Below, one piece after another: positions 52,730 through 61,182 of a stretch of 64,000 nucleotides of DNA. A model generated the notes under the pieces. It saw only the letters and a list, made by a program, of their open reading frames with translations. It had not been told where the DNA came from and did not search any database. A program made the translations under genes and the position numbers. This stretch comes from an uncultured Oscillospiraceae bacterium. GTDB taxonomy: Bacteria > Bacillota > Clostridia > Oscillospirales > Acutalibacteraceae. The first letter of the stretch is position 1. Each line of letters opens with the position of its first letter. Location of the stretch: positions 150,427 to 214,426 of the forward strand of contig CASFCH010000009.1 of assembly GCA_949293315.1 (NCBI GenBank), in the 5' to 3' direction.

Positions 52730-53620
52730 TCAATCCAGACTGCGCTTGAACCCCTCGCCCAGGATCTCGCCGGCGTCACTGATGATGATAAACGGTTTGG
52801 GTTCAAATTCATGGATAATCCGGTAGGCGGTGGAGACCTGGTTGTTGCGCACGGCGATAATCAGCATACTCTTCTCCTTGCCGGTGTAGCCGCCGCGGAC
52901 CGGGAGCAGTGTGACGCCGCGGTGCATCTCCGAGGTGATGGCGTCGGACATCTTGCGCGCGTTGTCCGTGACGACCATCAGCAGCTTGCCGCTGCCGGTG
53001 CGGTAGAGAATGGAGTCGATCGTCTTGGAGGAAATGAATACGACGATCAGCGCGTACAGTACGCTCTCCAGACTCTTGAAGACAAAACCGGAGATCAGGA
53101 TCACGGCGCAGTCGATAAACAGGATCATCCGCCCCATGGGGATATACTGGATTTTGGTACGCAGCACACGGGCCAGAATGTCGGACCCGCCGGAGGTCGC
53201 CCCCCGCAGGAAGATCAGCGCCAGCCCGGCCCCGTTGCACACGCCGCCGAATACGACGGCCAGCAGCGGATTGCCCGTGTAAGCGGGGAGAAAGAGGGAA
53301 AAGAGATCGATCGCCGCGGAGAGCATCGCCGTCACAATCGCGGAGCGGAAGATGAACTTGAGCCCGATCACACGCCATGCGAGAATGAAGAGCGGAATAT
53401 TGATAATAAAGCTCCACGTACCGATCTGGATCTGCGGCACCACATAGTTGAGCACAATGGCGAGACCGGTGGCTCCGCCGGCCGCAATGTGGTTGGGCGC
53501 TGTGAACATGGCCGTGGAGAAAGCGTAGCACGAACATCCCGCGATCCAGAACAGGATATCGATGGCGCCGCTCTTGGCCGTCTCCTTGGTAATTTTGCCG
53601 CGCAGAGAGAATTTTTTCAT
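52730..53620 (-). CDS. YitT-family (DUF161/DUF2179) membrane protein
   Basis: 296 residues. Five to six helices in the first 200 (with NHIAAGGATGLA and FLRGATSGGSDILA), then a cytosolic DUF2179 domain (SMLIIAVRNNQVSTAYRIIHEFEPKPFIIISD). The role is not settled. ATG 53620 follows GAGGAGG by 7 nt and overlaps the mrnC stop (ATGA), so it is third in the obgE-mrnC-yitT run. Confidence 0.92.
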   Translation of the reverse strand: MKKFSLRGKITKETAKSGAIDILFWIAGCSCYAFSTAMFTAPNHIAAGGATGLAIVLNYVVPQIQIGTWSFIINIPLFILAWRVIGLKFIFRSAIVTAMLSAAIDLFSLFLPAYTGNPLLAVVFGGVCNGAGLALIFLRGATSGGSDILARVLRTKIQYIPMGRMILFIDCAVILISGFVFKSLESVLYALIVVFISSKTIDSILYRTGSGKLLMVVTDNARKMSDAITSEMHRGVTLLPVRGGYTGKEKSMLIIAVRNNQVSTAYRIIHEFEPKPFIIISDAGEILGEGFKRSLD

Positions 53621-54027
53621 GCCGATGCCTCCTCGCATCCGTGCTCGATCACCCGAAAAAGCTCTTCGAGCCGTTTGAGATCCCCCTTGACGTACAGATA
53701 TCCGAACAGCGCCTCCAGCCCCGTGGCATAGTGGTAGTCCTGGGAGGAGGCGTTTTTGGGCGAGTGGGAAGGGCTGGCGTTGCGCCCGCGGCGGAATGCG
53801 TCGGCCTCCTCCTCGGTCAGCAGCGGGCGGATCCGCTCATAGCCCGCCGCCTGTGCGCCGGCACATACGCGACGGACGGATTCCCGGTGCAGCGCGCCGG
53901 ACGGGCGATTGCACTTTTTTAACAGGCTCGTACGCACCATCAGCTCATAGACGGCGTCCCCGATAAAGGCGAGCGCCAGCGGACTGTAGGTGTTCGCGCT
54001 GCCAAAGCCGGACAGATCGTTTTCCAA
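53617..54027 (-). CDS. mrnC: Mini-ribonuclease III
   Basis: 136 residues. RNase III catalytic domain without the double-stranded-RNA-binding domain; matures 23S rRNA ends in Firmicutes. LALAFIGDAVYELMVR carries the catalytic Asp, and ATGLEALFGYLY the C-terminal Glu. TTG 54027 is suggested because GAGAGGG lies 9 nt upstream; GTG 54045 would be an alternative start without a site. Between obgE and the yitT gene. Confidence 0.92.
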   Translation of the reverse strand: MENDLSGFGSANTYSPLALAFIGDAVYELMVRTSLLKKCNRPSGALHRESVRRVCAGAQAAGYERIRPLLTEEEADAFRRGRNASPSHSPKNASSQDYHYATGLEALFGYLYVKGDLKRLEELFRVIEHGCEEASA

Positions 54028-54063
54028 ACCATCACACCCTCTCACAAAAGCGTTATTTCCCGC

Positions 54064-55335
54064 TTATGGGATATATTCAAACTCAAAATCGTAGATACTG
54101 ACGGTGTCCCCCTCCTGCATCCCGCGCTCGAGCAGCGCGTCGATGATGCCGCTCTTTTCCAGCACGTGCTGGAAGTACTGGAGGGATTCATAGTCGTCCA
54201 TATCGGCGCGCGCGAGGATGGGCGCCAACCACGGCGCCTCCACAAAATAGATGCCGTCGTGCTCGGTAATCGTAAATCCGCTGGCGCTCTTTTTCTCGAG
54301 CAGCTCCGCCGGGAGCTCCTCCGCCTCATAGATGCGGATGGGCGGCAGCTGCGCCAGCCGGGCCGCCACGGCGTTGATCAGCGCCTGCGTCCCCTCTGCG
54401 ATGGCCGCCATCATGGGATAGAACTCGTAGCCGCGCTCCGTCACATATTGCTTAAAGCGCTCCACCTGCTCCTCCTCGGCCAAATCGACCTTATTCCCCG
54501 CCACGATCATGGGGCGGTCGGCCAGTTCCTCATTAAAGCTGCGCAGCTCCCGGTTGATCGTCTCAAAGTCCTCGATCGGGTCGCGTCCCTCACTGCCCGC
54601 CACGTCCACTACGTGTACCAGCAGGCGGCAGCGCTCCACATGGCGCAGGAATTCGTGGCCGAGCCCCACGCCCTCGCTGGCGCCCTCGATCAGGCCGGGA
54701 ATGTCCGCCATGACAAAGGACGACCCCTCGCCCATGCTGACCACTCCGAGCACGGGGGACAGGGTGGTAAAGTGATAGTCGGCCACCGTGGGCTTGGCCT
54801 GACTGACGACGGACAGCAGCGTGGACTTGCCCACATTCGGGAAGCCCACCAGACCGACGTCGGCAAGGAGTTTGAGCTCCAGCCGGATCTCCCATTCCTC
54901 GCCGGGGGCCCCGTTTTTGGCAAAGCGCGGGACCTGGCGCGTGGGCGTGGCAAAGTGCGGGTTCCCCCAGCCGCCGCGGCCGCCTTTGGCGGCGGTAAAG
55001 GTGTCGGTCCGGGACATGTCCGCCATCACAGCGCCGCTCTCGTTTTCCCGGATGATCGTGCCGCGCGGCACACGGATCACAAGGCTTTCGCCCTTCCGGC
55101 CGTTGCGGCGGCCTCCCTGGCCGTCCTGACCATTTGGGGCGGCATATTTCCGCCGGTAGCGGAAGTCCGCCAGTGTGGAGAGATTGTCGTCCACCTGAAA
55201 GATGATGTCGCCGCCGCGGCCGCCGTCCCCGCCGTCGGGGCCGCCGGCCGCTACGTATTTTTCCCGGTGGAAGGAGACGGCGCCGTTGCCGCCGTTGCCT
55301 GCCTTGATGTGAATGACTGCGTAATCTACAAACAT
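54064..55335 (-). CDS. obgE: GTPase ObgE/CgtA
   Basis: 423 residues. Late 50S assembly and stress GTPase. The glycine-rich Obg domain (VIHIKAGNGGNGAVSFHREKY...) occupies residues 1-155, and the G domain has GFPNVGKST, FTTLSPVLG, DIPGLIEGAS and NKVDL. The C-terminal OCT domain spans about 345-423. CGGGAG precedes the ATG. First gene of a three-gene co-directional run. Confidence 0.97.
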   Translation of the reverse strand: MFVDYAVIHIKAGNGGNGAVSFHREKYVAAGGPDGGDGGRGGDIIFQVDDNLSTLADFRYRRKYAAPNGQDGQGGRRNGRKGESLVIRVPRGTIIRENESGAVMADMSRTDTFTAAKGGRGGWGNPHFATPTRQVPRFAKNGAPGEEWEIRLELKLLADVGLVGFPNVGKSTLLSVVSQAKPTVADYHFTTLSPVLGVVSMGEGSSFVMADIPGLIEGASEGVGLGHEFLRHVERCRLLVHVVDVAGSEGRDPIEDFETINRELRSFNEELADRPMIVAGNKVDLAEEEQVERFKQYVTERGYEFYPMMAAIAEGTQALINAVAARLAQLPPIRIYEAEELPAELLEKKSASGFTITEHDGIYFVEAPWLAPILARADMDDYESLQYFQHVLEKSGIIDALLERGMQEGDTVSIYDFEFEYIP

Positions 55336-55467
55336 AAGCTTCTCCCGCCTGAATTTCCAGATACTGATAAAAATAGTATATCACATCTCGGGCCAAATAA
55401 ATACCCCTCTTTGTCCCCGAAAAAGGGAAAAGAGAGGTGTTTATGGGCACGGATGGACCGCCGGCAG

Positions 55468-55725
55468 TCATTCTCTGGGGATCACGGTGTTGTTGAGCAG
55501 ATCGCCGGCGCGCACATCGAGCGCATCCGCGATGTTATATAGAATCTCGACGGAAAAGGAGCGGATGATATTCGGCGCTTCGATCGCGCTCAGATGGGAG
55601 CGGCTCATATGTGCTTTTTCCGCCAGGGCCTCCTGCGAAAGGCCGCGCAGCTTGCGCACCGCGCTGATCGTCAGGCCCAGCTCGATGAATCGGTCACGGT
55701 TTTTGAATTCGATGTCTTCTTTCAT
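55468..55725 (-). CDS. XRE-family helix-turn-helix regulator
   Basis: 85 residues, almost only an HTH-3 domain: ISAVRKLRGLSQEALAEKAHMSRSHLSAIE, then a helix ending ALDVRAGDLLNN. A lone repressor of unknown target, with a GGGGGG-type site before the ATG. It lies between obgE and a divergent Crp-type regulator. Confidence 0.88.
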   Translation of the reverse strand: MKEDIEFKNRDRFIELGLTISAVRKLRGLSQEALAEKAHMSRSHLSAIEAPNIIRSFSVEILYNIADALDVRAGDLLNNTVIPRE

Positions 55726-56029
55726 GAGCGGCCCCCCAATCTTTTATTACAATCTAATTATAATAAAGATAGGATTCCTTTTCTGCTTTATAAAATGTGC
55801 TGTTGACTAAAATATAAAGCAATCGTATAATATTTAAAGTTTTGTGTCGCCAATTTGTCTTCCGGTGTATCCGGCGATTTGCAAAATGGGAAGAAAAACT
55901 CCTTCGACGGAAAATATTGTGCTGATTTTACAGTTTTTACATTTATTCTTTGTCAGTTGGGATAAATACAGTTTAATTACAAATTGGAAAAATGCCCCTA
56001 TAATAGTTGAGAAAGTGGGGATATCGCCG
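55726..56029. other. Divergent region between two regulators
   Basis: About 300 bp, AT-rich. It holds the plus-strand promoter at 55803-55831 and a second TATAAT at 55999-56004 without a good -35. No gene is seen. The in-frame GTG at 55844 lacks a ribosome site, so this stretch is probably the leader of the Crp-type gene. Confidence 0.5.
55803..55831 (+). promoter_or_regulatory. Promoter of the Crp-type regulator gene
   Basis: TTGACT (55803-55808), 17 bp, TATAAT (55826-55831), giving a leader of about 190 nt to GTG 56030. Confidence 0.65.
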
Positions 56030-56617
56030 GTGACAATCGAGAAATTTCTATCAGATTTTTTAAAAATTCAGGATGGCAATGTCAGAAAGGAGCTGTCGGA
56101 TTGCGGAGAGATCCGCCATTTGAAGAAAGGGAAAATCCTCTTTTATCAGAGCTATGAACCGGAATATATAGCCTTTTTGCTGCGCGGGATCATGCGTTCA
56201 TTTGTCATTAATGAGCGAGGGGGGGATTCAACCGAATGCTTCGACTATGAATTCGGCTGCCCGGTTGTCCCAAGCCTGCCGATGAATGCGCCGGCCAGTG
56301 TGAATATTGAGGCCGAGACGGACAGCGAGCTGATCCTTTTTCCGATTGAACCGGTTGTAAAGCTGATTAATACGAATATTGAGGTTGCAAAAATATATAA
56401 CGCTCTAATGTGCAGATCCATGCAAAAATATGTCTGCCTTTCCAGGGTGTTGAATCAGTATACCGCCGCCGAGCGGTATGCGTGGTTCCTGTCGGAATAT
56501 GCGGAGCTCCAGGGAAGGGTCAGCAATAAAAATATTGCGTCATTTTTAAATATGACGCCCGTCACCCTGAGCTATATTCGCAGAAAAACTGCTGCAGGTC
56601 ACGCAAAAGGGCGGTAA
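56030..56617 (+). CDS. Crp/Fnr-family transcriptional regulator
   Basis: 195 residues. An N-terminal cyclic-nucleotide-binding-like barrel (LKKGKILFYQSYEPEYIAFLLRGIMRSFVI) is linked by a long helix to a short winged helix (AERYAWFLSEY, RVSNKNIASFLNMTPVTLSYIRR). No Cys cluster for FeS is present, so not Fnr itself. GTG 56030 opens the domain correctly; the frame extends upstream into the leader without coding character. It lies just before the surface protein gene and may control it. Confidence 0.82.
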   Translation: MTIEKFLSDFLKIQDGNVRKELSDCGEIRHLKKGKILFYQSYEPEYIAFLLRGIMRSFVINERGGDSTECFDYEFGCPVVPSLPMNAPASVNIEAETDSELILFPIEPVVKLINTNIEVAKIYNALMCRSMQKYVCLSRVLNQYTAAERYAWFLSEYAELQGRVSNKNIASFLNMTPVTLSYIRRKTAAGHAKGR

Positions 56618-56742
56618 ATAAGGGGAATGTGTTCCGGGCTGTTCAGCGGCGGGGAATGGGGGAATCGGTACCGCTCACCGTTCCCCGTCCTGATACAGTT
56701 TGGAATTCATTTGATATTATGAAATTACAGGAGGATAAAACG

Positions 56743-59331
56743 ATGAAAAAGAGTCGGATATTGGCCGCAGTTATATCGCTTGCAATTACGGTTGCAGTCC
56801 TGCCTACGGGACTTGCGGTGTTTGCGGCGGAATCGGATTCTGCCGATCCGCCGGTGGGCACGCCCGTGAACGAGCTGCCGATAATTGGCCCGCAGACAAC
56901 GGGTGAGGACAGCGGAGGTTCTTACGGATGGAATGTTTTGTACCCCAACGGCGATTTATACACCATTGGAAATGGCCGGACACTGATGGCTCGGAATGTA
57001 GAAAGTTATGCGGGGATCTATTTCAGTGATGGCAACTATGTCGGTAACAATTTATATAACGAAGGATATCTGATCCAGTCTCCGGATGATACCCTCTGGG
57101 AATGGCGCTGGGATGCGGCAGAGCAGAAGAGCAGCCAAAAGGAAATTGTTCGGGATGTCAGATGGTATTCATCCGAAGGGGATTATGCGATTCTGAATGA
57201 TGGAAGCCTGATTGCCTTGAATGCACCCGATCAGATTCTGATGGATGATGTAGCGACAGTGGTATATGACCGTGCTCTTCAGAAGGACGGGACGCTGCGC
57301 AAAATAGGCGGCAATCAGAATGGCGCGATAATTGATACCGATGTTACCGGGGTGTTCGGCGAGTATGGTGAATTTTACACCAAGGCAGATGGAACATATT
57401 ATTATAGTGATTACGAGGAAACAAAAACGCGGATTGCTGATTTTGAGGCAAATGAGATTGTAACAAATTATGGTAAAGATTATTTGATTTACGACGGAAC
57501 ATTGTATAAGGTTGTCTACGAATATGGCGAAGCACACGAAAATGGCTATATAGAAATAACAAATGGGTTTGAAGGTTTCTGGGCGGCTAATGGCAACTGG
57601 TGTATTGCAAATGGAAAAATTTGCAACATGGATGGTGAAGAAATTGCCCTTCCATTCCCGCAGGAGGAGATTGCAAAATACGATGGAGCTTTCGTTTTGA
57701 AAACGGACGGAACGCTGTGGCAGTGTACCTATGGCCATGGTTCTGTAGAGCATGATACGCCCCAGCTTGTGATGACCCATGTCACAGAATTTGCGGCAGA
57801 TTCAGATCGAACCTGTATCGCTGTACGTACGGATGGATCAATATGGTATAGCAACGATTGGCAGGAAGTGCTCCAGTTTAAGCAGGTTGCTGGTCCTCTC
57901 GAATCTTCCGATCTTACAGATCCGCCCGTAGGTGCGGATGCTGCAGTGTTGCCCATGATCGGGAATTATACGCTGGGGTATGGTTATAACGATCCGGTCA
58001 CTGGTGAACCGGGAGCCTCGTCCGGCTGCGGCGAGGGCTTCAATGTTCTGTATCCCGATGGCTCTCTGTATGTGATGGATGTACGGGAAAATAAAAAAAC
58101 ACTGGTTGCAGAGAACGTAACGGCGTATCAGGGCGTCAACAATTATTGCGGCGAAGAGCTGTATGCGACCAACTATCTGATAAAAGATAAGCAAAATGTA
58201 CTCTGGAATTGGGGGTATGATGAGGCCTCTCAGGAGCGCACGCAGGAAAAACTGGCGGAAAACGTTCAGGCGTTTACCCCCAGAGTGGCGCTGCTCGCGA
58301 ACGGAGATCTGATTGATTTGAAAACCTCTCAGGTGATTATTCAGGATGTCAAGGAGATCAGTTATTCCCATTATTTTCTGGAGCCCCACAGTTCTGAACC
58401 ATATGTATTGCTTAATGATGGAACATTGCTTACATTTATAGGTTCCCACTGGGAGGAGCCGCAGGTCATTGACACCGGCGTGTCCGAAATAGCAAATTCA
58501 TGGCTTATTGATGCATGGGGGAACAGGTATCCGTCGAGGAGCTGTTTCTATATCAAGGATGGCGCCACCTATGAGGGCGGATGGTCCGTTACAGAAAAAC
58601 TTTGTGATTTTCCGGCTACGGAAATTCAGGAAATGTATTATCACGGATTCCGTTATGCAGTAAAGGATGGGAATGCACTCTACGAATGCAACACGTATGA
58701 ACATATCAACACCCTGCTGACAGAGGACTTTAAGGAGTTCAGCGGAGATGGGTACCGCACAAATGCGGGAACCTACGGCGTTTTGAATGGAACATTCAGC
58801 AATGCGGGAAATACGCTGCCCTTCTCCGCGGATGAAATCGATAAAGTGAGCGGCGGGTTTGTATTAAAAACAGATGGTACGCTTTGGAAATTGCAGGAAC
58901 AGAGTGCGACCTTTTCCCTTACAAATTCCGGGGATGCCAGATCGGCGGATGATCCGGTTTTGCTGCTGACGCATGTCGCGGATTTTTCCAGTGCCATGTA
59001 CGGATATTTTGATGATCAAACATTGGTCGAGCAATTCCTGTGCATTGCAGTTCGGACGGACGGCTCGGTCTGGGGACATGACACTCAGGATACGTCTGGA
59101 GCATTTACAATGCTTGCGGAGCCGCTGGAGGGTACGCAGACACCGGAAACTCCGCCTGTGGATGGCGGAACGACAAATCCCGGCGGCAGCCAGACCCCTT
59201 CCGACGATGTGGAGGATGGCGGCGATTCTGCCAACCCCGGTACAGGCGACAGCCTGACCGCGCTTTCCGCCGGTACTGTTGCCGCAGCGGCGGCCGGCGT
59301 GCTGCTGGTCACGAGGAAAAAAGTCCGGTAA
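56743..59331 (+). CDS. Sortase-anchored surface protein with two related halves
   Basis: 862 residues. Signal peptide (1-29). Two homologous halves of about 360 residues start at DPPVG (residues 35 and 393). Each has an NVLYPDG/NVLYPNG opening, then many short DGTLW or DGSVW-type units, as in RCC1-like beta-propellers. A Pro/Gly/Thr-rich spacer (about 800-835) leads to NPGTGD, a hydrophobic helix and an RKK tail: an NPxTG-type wall-sorting signal. GGAGGATAAAACG precedes the ATG. The function is probably adhesion or binding, but no ligand can be named. Confidence 0.85.
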   Translation: MKKSRILAAVISLAITVAVLPTGLAVFAAESDSADPPVGTPVNELPIIGPQTTGEDSGGSYGWNVLYPNGDLYTIGNGRTLMARNVESYAGIYFSDGNYVGNNLYNEGYLIQSPDDTLWEWRWDAAEQKSSQKEIVRDVRWYSSEGDYAILNDGSLIALNAPDQILMDDVATVVYDRALQKDGTLRKIGGNQNGAIIDTDVTGVFGEYGEFYTKADGTYYYSDYEETKTRIADFEANEIVTNYGKDYLIYDGTLYKVVYEYGEAHENGYIEITNGFEGFWAANGNWCIANGKICNMDGEEIALPFPQEEIAKYDGAFVLKTDGTLWQCTYGHGSVEHDTPQLVMTHVTEFAADSDRTCIAVRTDGSIWYSNDWQEVLQFKQVAGPLESSDLTDPPVGADAAVLPMIGNYTLGYGYNDPVTGEPGASSGCGEGFNVLYPDGSLYVMDVRENKKTLVAENVTAYQGVNNYCGEELYATNYLIKDKQNVLWNWGYDEASQERTQEKLAENVQAFTPRVALLANGDLIDLKTSQVIIQDVKEISYSHYFLEPHSSEPYVLLNDGTLLTFIGSHWEEPQVIDTGVSEIANSWLIDAWGNRYPSRSCFYIKDGATYEGGWSVTEKLCDFPATEIQEMYYHGFRYAVKDGNALYECNTYEHINTLLTEDFKEFSGDGYRTNAGTYGVLNGTFSNAGNTLPFSADEIDKVSGGFVLKTDGTLWKLQEQSATFSLTNSGDARSADDPVLLLTHVADFSSAMYGYFDDQTLVEQFLCIAVRTDGSVWGHDTQDTSGAFTMLAEPLEGTQTPETPPVDGGTTNPGGSQTPSDDVEDGGDSANPGTGDSLTALSAGTVAAAAAGVLLVTRKKVR

Positions 59332-59356
59332 ATAGTCCATACTTAGAAATCACGAT

Positions 59357-59394
59357 GGAGCCGCAGTGGAGCTTCTCCCTATCCCTGCGGCTCC
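59357..59394 (+). other. Hairpin after the surface protein gene
   Basis: A 10-bp stem GGAGCCGCAG/CTGCGGCTCC with an 18-nt loop. No T-run follows, so it may only attenuate transcription into the polymerase gene. Confidence 0.4.
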
Positions 59395-59428
59395 TCGAGG
59401 TGTTTATAGGGGAGCGAGGGAAGCAAAA

Positions 59429-61120
59429 ATGGCTCAAAAAAAGCAGCTCCAAAAGAGTAATATATCCGCGCGCCCGCTGTGGTGGTTCCTGTTCTTAACG
59501 CCGTTTGTGTTTGGGATGTACTATGAATTCACAGCCTGCATGGCCGGCGTTTTCCTGAGCGGATACTGCCTGACCGTCATATTCAAACGCGGGCAAATCA
59601 CGGCGCGTATCAGTATGGAGAGCGTTGCGGTCGTGCTGATCGTATTCGGCTATCTGTTCGCCACATTTTGGGCGGTGGACAGCGGTATGGCGTGGACGGG
59701 ATTTTTAAAGTTTTTCCCGCTGCTCCCGTTCTGGTATCTCTGGACACAGCTGGAATCGGATCAGCGGCGTGCGATGTTTTCCGGCATCCCGCTGTCCGGG
59801 ATCGTGATGACGCTGATCTCCTATCCGGCCCGGTGGATCGAGGCGCTGAATCCGTACTTTTTCAGTGCGGACCGGTTGGGGGGATTTTTTCAGTACTCCA
59901 ATTCCTTCGCCCTGTTTTTACTGCTCGGGATCATTGTGCTGGCCTTTGACAGCCACCCGCTGTGGCAGCGGATCCTCGGGATGGCCGTATTGCTGTTCGG
60001 AATCCTGGCAACGGGCAGCCGGACAGTGTTCTTTGTCCTGATTGCAGTGGTGCTTCTCCTCTGCATTGGAAACAAAAAGATCCGCTGGCCCCTGCTGGGG
60101 ATTACCGGCGGCTTGATCGTGATCAGCGTACTGGTGGTTGTATTTACCGGGAACACCCAGACAGTCGGCCGCTTCCTGACCACCTCGCTCTCCTCCAGTA
60201 CGCTGGTGGGGCGTTTCCTCTACTATCTGGATGCGCTCCCGGTCCTTGCAAGCCATCCGTTCGGGCTGGGTTATCTGGGATATTTCTATATGCAGCCGGA
60301 ATTTCAGACGGGCGTCTATGTGGTCCGGTTTATCCATAACGACTATTTGCAGCTGTTCCTGGATATCGGGTGGATTCCGGCCATTGGATTCGTAGCGGCG
60401 CTGGGCAAAAACTTTTTTTCAAAAAAGACGGATTTTTTCCGCCGGTTGCTGATCTTCGCAATCGCGGCCCATATTTTCCTCGATTTCGATTTACAGTTTT
60501 TAAGTATCTTCTTTGTGCTCCTGATGGCGCTCGACGGCGAATCCGGGAAGGACAGGCAACTTTCACTCAAACGCCCGGCGCGATATATCCTGGGCGGGAG
60601 CCTGTGCGTGATCTCCGGCGTACTGCTGTATTTTGGCAGCGCACTGTTTGCGGCATATCGGGGAGATCATGAGAAGGCCGTGGAGCGGTATCCCCAATAT
60701 ACGGAGTCTCAGCTGGTGCTCCTTGCGCATGCCCCCACGCCGAAACGTGCGGAAATTCTGGCGGATCAGCTTCTGGAGCAGAATCCGTATGTGCCCCTTG
60801 CCTATGACGCCAAGGCGCTTCTCAGCGTCATGGAAGGGGATTATGCGTCGATGATTGCATATAAGGATCGGTCCATTGGGATCGCGCGTTATGCACAGGA
60901 GGAGTATGAGGACTACTACACACTGCTGCGGCGCGCGCTGGAGGCGTGCGAGCGGTCCGGAGACGGGGCGGGTGCGGATATGTGCCGGGACAGGCTCAAA
61001 TCACTGCCCACGGTCATGCAGGCGGTCGTAGACAGCTCCAGTGCTCTGGCGTGGAAGATCGACGACAGGCCGGAACTGGCGCTTTCGGCGGAGGCGCTGG
61101 CGTATATCGAACAGTTATAA
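59429..61120 (+). CDS. O-antigen ligase/polymerase-like membrane protein
   Basis: 563 residues. About ten to twelve helices in the first 400, with the WaaL/Wzy-type GYLFATFWAVDSGMAW and large extracytoplasmic loop ending before VVRFIHNDYLQLFLDIGW (the conserved H-N-x-x-L-Q motif). The last 160 residues are soluble with TPR-like helices (ILADQLLEQNPYVPLAYDAKALL). It should link or polymerise a surface glycan. ATG 59429 follows GAGGGA by 8 nt. It lies downstream of the wall-anchored protein gene; no glycosyltransferases are adjacent. Confidence 0.82.
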   Translation: MAQKKQLQKSNISARPLWWFLFLTPFVFGMYYEFTACMAGVFLSGYCLTVIFKRGQITARISMESVAVVLIVFGYLFATFWAVDSGMAWTGFLKFFPLLPFWYLWTQLESDQRRAMFSGIPLSGIVMTLISYPARWIEALNPYFFSADRLGGFFQYSNSFALFLLLGIIVLAFDSHPLWQRILGMAVLLFGILATGSRTVFFVLIAVVLLLCIGNKKIRWPLLGITGGLIVISVLVVVFTGNTQTVGRFLTTSLSSSTLVGRFLYYLDALPVLASHPFGLGYLGYFYMQPEFQTGVYVVRFIHNDYLQLFLDIGWIPAIGFVAALGKNFFSKKTDFFRRLLIFAIAAHIFLDFDLQFLSIFFVLLMALDGESGKDRQLSLKRPARYILGGSLCVISGVLLYFGSALFAAYRGDHEKAVERYPQYTESQLVLLAHAPTPKRAEILADQLLEQNPYVPLAYDAKALLSVMEGDYASMIAYKDRSIGIARYAQEEYEDYYTLLRRALEACERSGDGAGADMCRDRLKSLPTVMQAVVDSSSALAWKIDDRPELALSAEALAYIEQL

Positions 61121-61128
61121 CAGGAAAA

Positions 61129-61159
61129 ACCGGCCTTTGGCACTGTGCCAAAGGCCGGT
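61129..61159. terminator. Bidirectional terminator between convergent genes
   Basis: Nearly perfect 31-bp palindrome ACCGGCCTTTGGCAC...GTGCCAAAGGCCGGT with TTTTT on the minus side. It serves both the polymerase gene and the P-type ATPase gene. Confidence 0.88.
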
Positions 61160-61182
61160 CGGCTATCTGCGGACCGCAGATA

